Assembly (NCBI GenBank): GCA_002067405.1 | Contig: MVRP01000251.1 | Span: 1 to 5,295 of the forward strand | Reading direction: 5' to 3' | Length of the DNA stretch: 5,295 nt | Source of the DNA: Syntrophorhabdaceae bacterium PtaU1.Bin034 | GTDB lineage: Bacteria > Desulfobacterota_G > Syntrophorhabdia > Syntrophorhabdales > WCHB1-27 | Shown here: positions 5,266-5,295 of the stretch, piece by piece | Layout of the letters: every line of letters begins with the position of its first letter | Numbering within the stretch: position 1 is the first letter of the stretch | Position numbers and translations under genes: made by a program | Notes under the pieces: model-generated | Database searches by the model: none | What the model was told of the DNA's origin: nothing | Seen by the model: the letters and a program-made list of their open reading frames with translations, nothing else

Positions 5266-5295
5266 ACACATGTGAACAGGAAGGTCAGCTCAAAA
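5244..5295 (+). CDS. UbiD-family decarboxylase, N-terminus only (cut by window)
   Basis: Only 17 codons are in the window: MDLRDYVNTCEQEGQLK. The start resembles the conserved opening of UbiD-family proteins, an MDLR-[ED]-[FY] segment followed about ten residues on by an E-x-E/G-x-L turn. That family uses prenylated flavin to decarboxylate, or in some anaerobes carboxylate, aromatic and unsaturated acids, and normally runs to about 450-500 residues. The start is well supported by AGGAGG (5232-5237) six bases before the ATG. It lies 41 bases after the UPF0261 stop, so a shared transcript is likely. With so few residues the assignment rests on the opening motif alone, and the catalytic region is outside the window. 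Confidence 0.65.
   Translation, partial: MDLRDYVNTCEQEGQLK

Overview
The window is about 50% GC bacterial DNA and is read here as one strand (+) throughout. It holds two complete genes, the first 17 codons of a third, and two long gaps rich in inverted repeats. The best guess for the source is an anaerobic, possibly syntrophic or aromatic-degrading bacterium of the Desulfobacterota/Syntrophorhabdia kind. That guess rests on the multi-PAS/GAF/LuxR regulator type and on a UPF0261 gene leading into a UbiD-family decarboxylase. It is inference; no marker gene is present.

Layout. Bases 1-348 have no convincing gene. They contain a short hairpin (12-31) and an array of three diverged, tandem, hairpin-bearing units with a period near 75 nt (about 75-290). 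Bases 349-961 hold only small or startless open frames, an AT-rich promoter-like stretch (about 600-640), and two short ORFs with plausible ribosome binding sites (662-724 and 841-984). The second overlaps the start of the next gene. Bases 962-3448 encode an 828-residue soluble regulator: four PAS domains, a GAF domain, a coiled coil and a C-terminal LuxR-type helix-turn-helix. There is no histidine kinase and no membrane segment. A perfect 14-bp inverted repeat sits inside this gene exactly where the helix-turn-helix begins (3261-3291).

Bases 3449-3957 form a gap of about 500 bases. It holds a weak terminator-like hairpin, a long open frame without a good start (3388-3756), and two perfect inverted repeats (3834-3862 and 3898-3920) in front of the next gene. 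Bases 3958-5202 encode a UPF0261/Tm-1-like ATP-binding domain protein. After 41 bases, with a strong Shine-Dalgarno, comes a UbiD-like reading frame (5244 to the window edge).

How the parts may work together: the UPF0261 gene and the UbiD-like gene look like the start of one operon, probably for aromatic or related carboxylate metabolism. The two dyads in front of it are the natural place for regulation. The PAS/GAF/LuxR protein just upstream is the obvious candidate regulator, sensing a small ligand or redox state in the cytoplasm. The link between regulator and operon is inferred from position only.
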